Below are positions 63,828 to 64,000 of a stretch of DNA of 64,000 bases, one piece after another. A program made the position numbers and the translations under genes. The stretch is taken from assembly GCF_015024225.1 (NCBI RefSeq), contig NZ_JACJGM010000001.1, positions 372,001 through 436,000 on the forward strand, in the 5' to 3' direction. How positions within the stretch are numbered: position 1 is the stretch's first letter; each line of letters opens with the position of its first letter. This stretch comes from Nocardioides lijunqiniae (GTDB lineage Bacteria; Actinomycetota; Actinomycetes; Propionibacteriales; Nocardioidaceae). The notes under the pieces are model-generated. The model was not told the DNA's origin. It ran no database searches and was given only the letters and a program-made list of their open reading frames with translations.

Positions 63828-63830
63828 TTT
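63825..63830 (+). promoter_or_regulatory. Leaderless -10 of ligD (TAGTTT)
   Basis: TAGTTT overlaps the upstream stop codon; GGCTCC then ATG 63837. Confidence 0.55.
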
Positions 63831-63836
63831 GGCTCC

Positions 63837-64000
63837 ATGCCCAAGCCGCCAGCCGCCGAGGTCGACGCCGGAGGACGCGCGGTGCGCGTGTCCAGCCCCG
63901 ACCGGGTGATCTACGAGGCCACCGACACCACGCCCGAGGTCACCAAGCTGATGGTGGCGCAGTACTTCGCCAGCGTCGACGACGGCCTCATGCGCGCGCT
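63837..64000 (+). CDS. ligD: LigD-type polymerase/ligase of NHEJ, first 54 codons
   Basis: The N-terminal residues (VDAGGRAVRVSSPDRVIYEATD, PEVTKLMVAQYFASV) match the start of the LigD polymerase domain of actinobacterial non-homologous end-joining enzymes. Whether it carries the ligase and nuclease domains too cannot be seen because the window ends here. Confidence 0.85.
   Translation, partial: MPKPPAAEVDAGGRAVRVSSPDRVIYEATDTTPEVTKLMVAQYFASVDDGLMRA

Overview
The window is about 64 kb of very GC-rich DNA (roughly 70% or more G+C) with dense, often overlapping genes, many GTG starts, SigE-type ECF sigma factors, DUF1707/DUF3000/DUF6318-type proteins, a GlgC/GlgM pair, a coproporphyrin-type heme pathway (HemY/HemQ) and the start of a LigD-type NHEJ gene. 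Together these point to an actinobacterium, most likely Nocardioidaceae (Nocardioides-like). I saw no rRNA, tRNA, CRISPR array, transposase or phage gene, so this looks like ordinary chromosome.

Layout. 1-9.8 kb: the tail of a class F sortase, a DksA-like zinc-finger protein, a large HPII-type catalase, small membrane and hydrolase genes, and a pair of lower-GC secreted-protein genes. 9.8-12.3 kb: divergent glycogen genes glgA(glgM)/glgC. 12.3-20 kb: mug glycosylase, secreted enzymes (phosphodiester glycosidase, S15-like hydrolase, metzincin protease), an orphan Mod-type DNA methyltransferase, and a sigma/anti-sigma-like pair. 20-26 kb: LysR/EamA divergon, wax ester synthase/DGAT, FUSC transporter, dinB. 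26-32 kb: ggt plus a YbdK-like ligase, then a DUF402-SDR-Baeyer-Villiger monooxygenase operon with a divergent TetR. 32-40 kb: GT39 glycosyltransferase, rocD, two-component system, second sigma/anti-sigma-like pair. 40-50 kb: KstD-like dehydrogenase behind a KstR-type box, hrpA, a candidate structured RNA, a PemK/MazF-like gene, a sugar-binding lipoprotein, rnd and DUF3000. 50-60 kb: hemE, then YdcF, NYN, DUF4349 and a LysR-controlled ssuD-ssuE-flavin reductase operon, then hemY-hemQ. 60-64 kb: msrB, a ferredoxin-reductase/desaturase operon, and the first codons of ligD.

Genes that work together: glgC supplies ADP-glucose to GlgM; SsuD uses reduced FMN from SsuE and/or the RutF-like reductase to desulfonate alkanesulfonates; HemE, HemY and HemQ belong to the coproporphyrin heme route; the reductase at 61.1 kb should feed electrons to the desaturase at 62.2 kb; the monooxygenase and SDR at 29-31 kb form an alcohol/ketone/ester oxidation module; and sensor kinase/regulator and sigma/anti-sigma pairs are translationally coupled.

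The most striking non-genic signals are: a recurrent leaderless-promoter layout (TANNNT, then 6-7 nt, then the start codon) in front of at least fifteen genes; a 0.9-kb gene-free island (59.7-60.6 kb) made of three palindromic repeat families arranged as one large quasi-palindrome, with an isolated copy at 41.6 kb; three tandem near-identical hairpins at 52.1-52.3 kb; a structured transcript candidate at 46.13-46.22 kb with its own strong -10; a two-hairpin convergent terminator at 39.9 kb; and several sharp operator palindromes.
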